64,000 nucleotides of DNA from Spartobacteria bacterium (lineage in GTDB: Bacteria; Verrucomicrobiota; Verrucomicrobiia; Chthoniobacterales; UBA10450). The position numbers were made by a program, and so were the translations under genes. Position 1 is the stretch's first letter. Each line of letters begins with the position of its first letter. The notes below the pieces were generated by a model that saw only the letters and a program-made list of their open reading frames with translations, was not told where the DNA came from and did no database searches. This document shows positions 63,346 to 64,000 of the stretch, one piece after another. The stretch spans positions 159,706 through 223,705 of the forward strand of contig PNAA01000041.1 of the NCBI GenBank assembly GCA_003169975.1, in the 5' to 3' direction.

Positions 63346-63990
63346 GAACCCGAAATCCTCTTCGCTAAAAGACGAATACGCCAAGCCTCCTGGACCGCGC
63401 CCGACCTCCCATCCCTTCTCGATCGTCGAAATCAGAATTTGCCGGACCAACTGCATCCGTTCAAAGAAGCCCGCACGTCCCGTCCATCCGCGCCATTCTT
63501 TGCACGCTCTGTAGATTCGACTAAAAAGCGTCTCTCGAATCACGTCCTTTACTTTCGTCCACTCCCAGCCCTTCCCAAATCCCGCCCAAAGCCGCCAGCG
63601 GTGTAGACATTCCGGCCGCTCCTTCGATAGGTATTTCGCCAGGTAGCCAGCGTGCTCGCTGCGCATTCGGGCAACATGAATGCGACCCCACCCCGCCCGC
63701 CCCGCCAACTCTCGCGCCTGGTTCACGTGGATGAATTGGTTCGTGATCAGGTGCACGTGCAGCCCGTGTTCTTCGTGCAACTCGAAAACACGCAGTCCCT
63801 GCAGATTCGGCCAGGAACGCAGCAGGAGCGTCAGCAGATGATTCCACCGCTTCCGCGTGTCCTTTACCGCAAGGAGGTCTTTGAAGGTGAAGGTCCACAG
63901 GTAAAGCTGCTGTTTCCCCAACGTTCTTGAGGCAAAAAGGAAGGCGGCTTTGCTCTTGGTCATGGGTCCTGTGGAGTTGTTAGAAGCCAT
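63340..63990 (-). CDS. HUH-type rolling-circle replication initiator
   Basis: A 216-residue protein. Motif 1 is LWTFTFKD (~31-38), the metal-binding HUH motif is GLHVHLITN (His78, His80), and the catalytic Tyr motif is YLAKYLSKE (Tyr116/Tyr120). This is the layout of small single-stranded-DNA Rep proteins found in plasmids and integrative elements; it nicks one strand to start rolling-circle replication. The start lies 10 nt from the window edge. The stop TAA lies in the last R' box of the cassette array, so the array abuts this gene. Confidence 0.82.
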   Translation of the reverse strand: MASNNSTGPMTKSKAAFLFASRTLGKQQLYLWTFTFKDLLAVKDTRKRWNHLLTLLLRSWPNLQGLRVFELHEEHGLHVHLITNQFIHVNQARELAGRAGWGRIHVARMRSEHAGYLAKYLSKERPECLHRWRLWAGFGKGWEWTKVKDVIRETLFSRIYRACKEWRGWTGRAGFFERMQLVRQILISTIEKGWEVGRGPGGLAYSSFSEEDFGFA

Positions 63991-64000
63991 CTCATAAATG

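Larger units (their letters stand above)
57783..64000. mobile_element. tRNA-Val-integrated genomic island (left end; runs off the window)
   Basis: The island starts at the 3' end of tRNA-Val(CAC). It carries a tyrosine integrase, two HTH proteins and a small unknown gene on the minus strand, a plus-strand gene cassette array, and a minus-strand HUH replication initiator. The far attachment repeat (a copy of the tRNA 3' end) is not within the window, so the full extent is unknown. The plus-strand cassettes look less GC-rich than the chromosome by eye. Confidence 0.8.

Overview
The window is a GC-rich chromosomal segment from a Gram-negative bacterium (hldD for LPS heptose, an RND efflux pump, type IV pilus genes, a Bat operon). 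Gene content, the glycoside hydrolase and sulfotransferase complement, and the abundance of intergenic palindromic repeats suggest Verrucomicrobiota (Chthoniobacterales/Spartobacteria-like). That assignment is an inference from style of gene content; no rRNA or marker tree is available here.

Layout. 1-3.6 kb: end of hldD, a deoxyhypusine-synthase-family gene, OsmC, a GH26-like hydrolase, DoxX and tRNA-Gly(GCC). 3.7-5.7 kb: a pectinesterase gene broken by five frameshifts. 5.8-7.4 kb: a DUF6249-like membrane protein, an ECF sigma factor and a small membrane protein. 7.4-14.3 kb (minus): the core nusA-infB-rbfA-nrnA-truB-ribF cluster. 14.5-21 kb: a GT-C glycosyltransferase, then a MarR/SlyA-type regulator with a perfect SlyA-like operator driving an RND adaptor and pump. 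21-29 kb (minus): M20 hydrolase, arylsulfotransferase, GH63-like glucosidase, S9 peptidase. 29-38.8 kb: a MoxR-DUF58-DUF4381-VWA-VWA/TPR-BatD-BatE operon interrupted by a GIY-YIG gene bracketed by inverted repeats. 39-43.2 kb: a conserved protein of unknown function and pilMNOP-like genes. 43.2-57.6 kb: M42 peptidase, cstA, valS, cupin, amidase-murI, MmcQ/YjbR, glyQS, OsmC, pilT with a response regulator, and a GT-C membrane protein.

57.7-64 kb is a genomic island integrated at tRNA-Val(CAC). A tyrosine integrase whose 3' end overlaps the tRNA is preceded by two HTH proteins and a small unknown gene in a 4-nt-overlap chain. Farther out is an HUH-type replication initiator. Between them lies an array of four integron gene cassettes on the opposite strand, each ORF followed by a folded attC site (R'' ACCTAAC/GCCTAAC, R' GTTAGGC/T, matching stems with conserved unpaired bases). 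No integron integrase is visible, so it is a CALIN-type array or the end of a longer integron. Cassettes encode two small membrane proteins, a small soluble protein and a 507-residue DUF5677-like protein.

Two patterns run across the ordinary chromosome. First, the nonamer TCGTTAGGC (core CGTTAGGC) occurs at least 46 times in 57.7 kb, on both strands, in several reading frames, using rare codons (TTA, AGG, CTA) and often supplying stop codons. Roughly 2-3 copies are expected by chance. It looks like a DNA-level signal, possibly uptake-type given the pilus genes, and it equals the R' box of the attC sites. Second, several families of palindromic intergenic repeats are present. One of them exists both as short inverted doublets and as the ends of the GIY-YIG unit, resembling a REPIN/transposase relationship but with a different nuclease.
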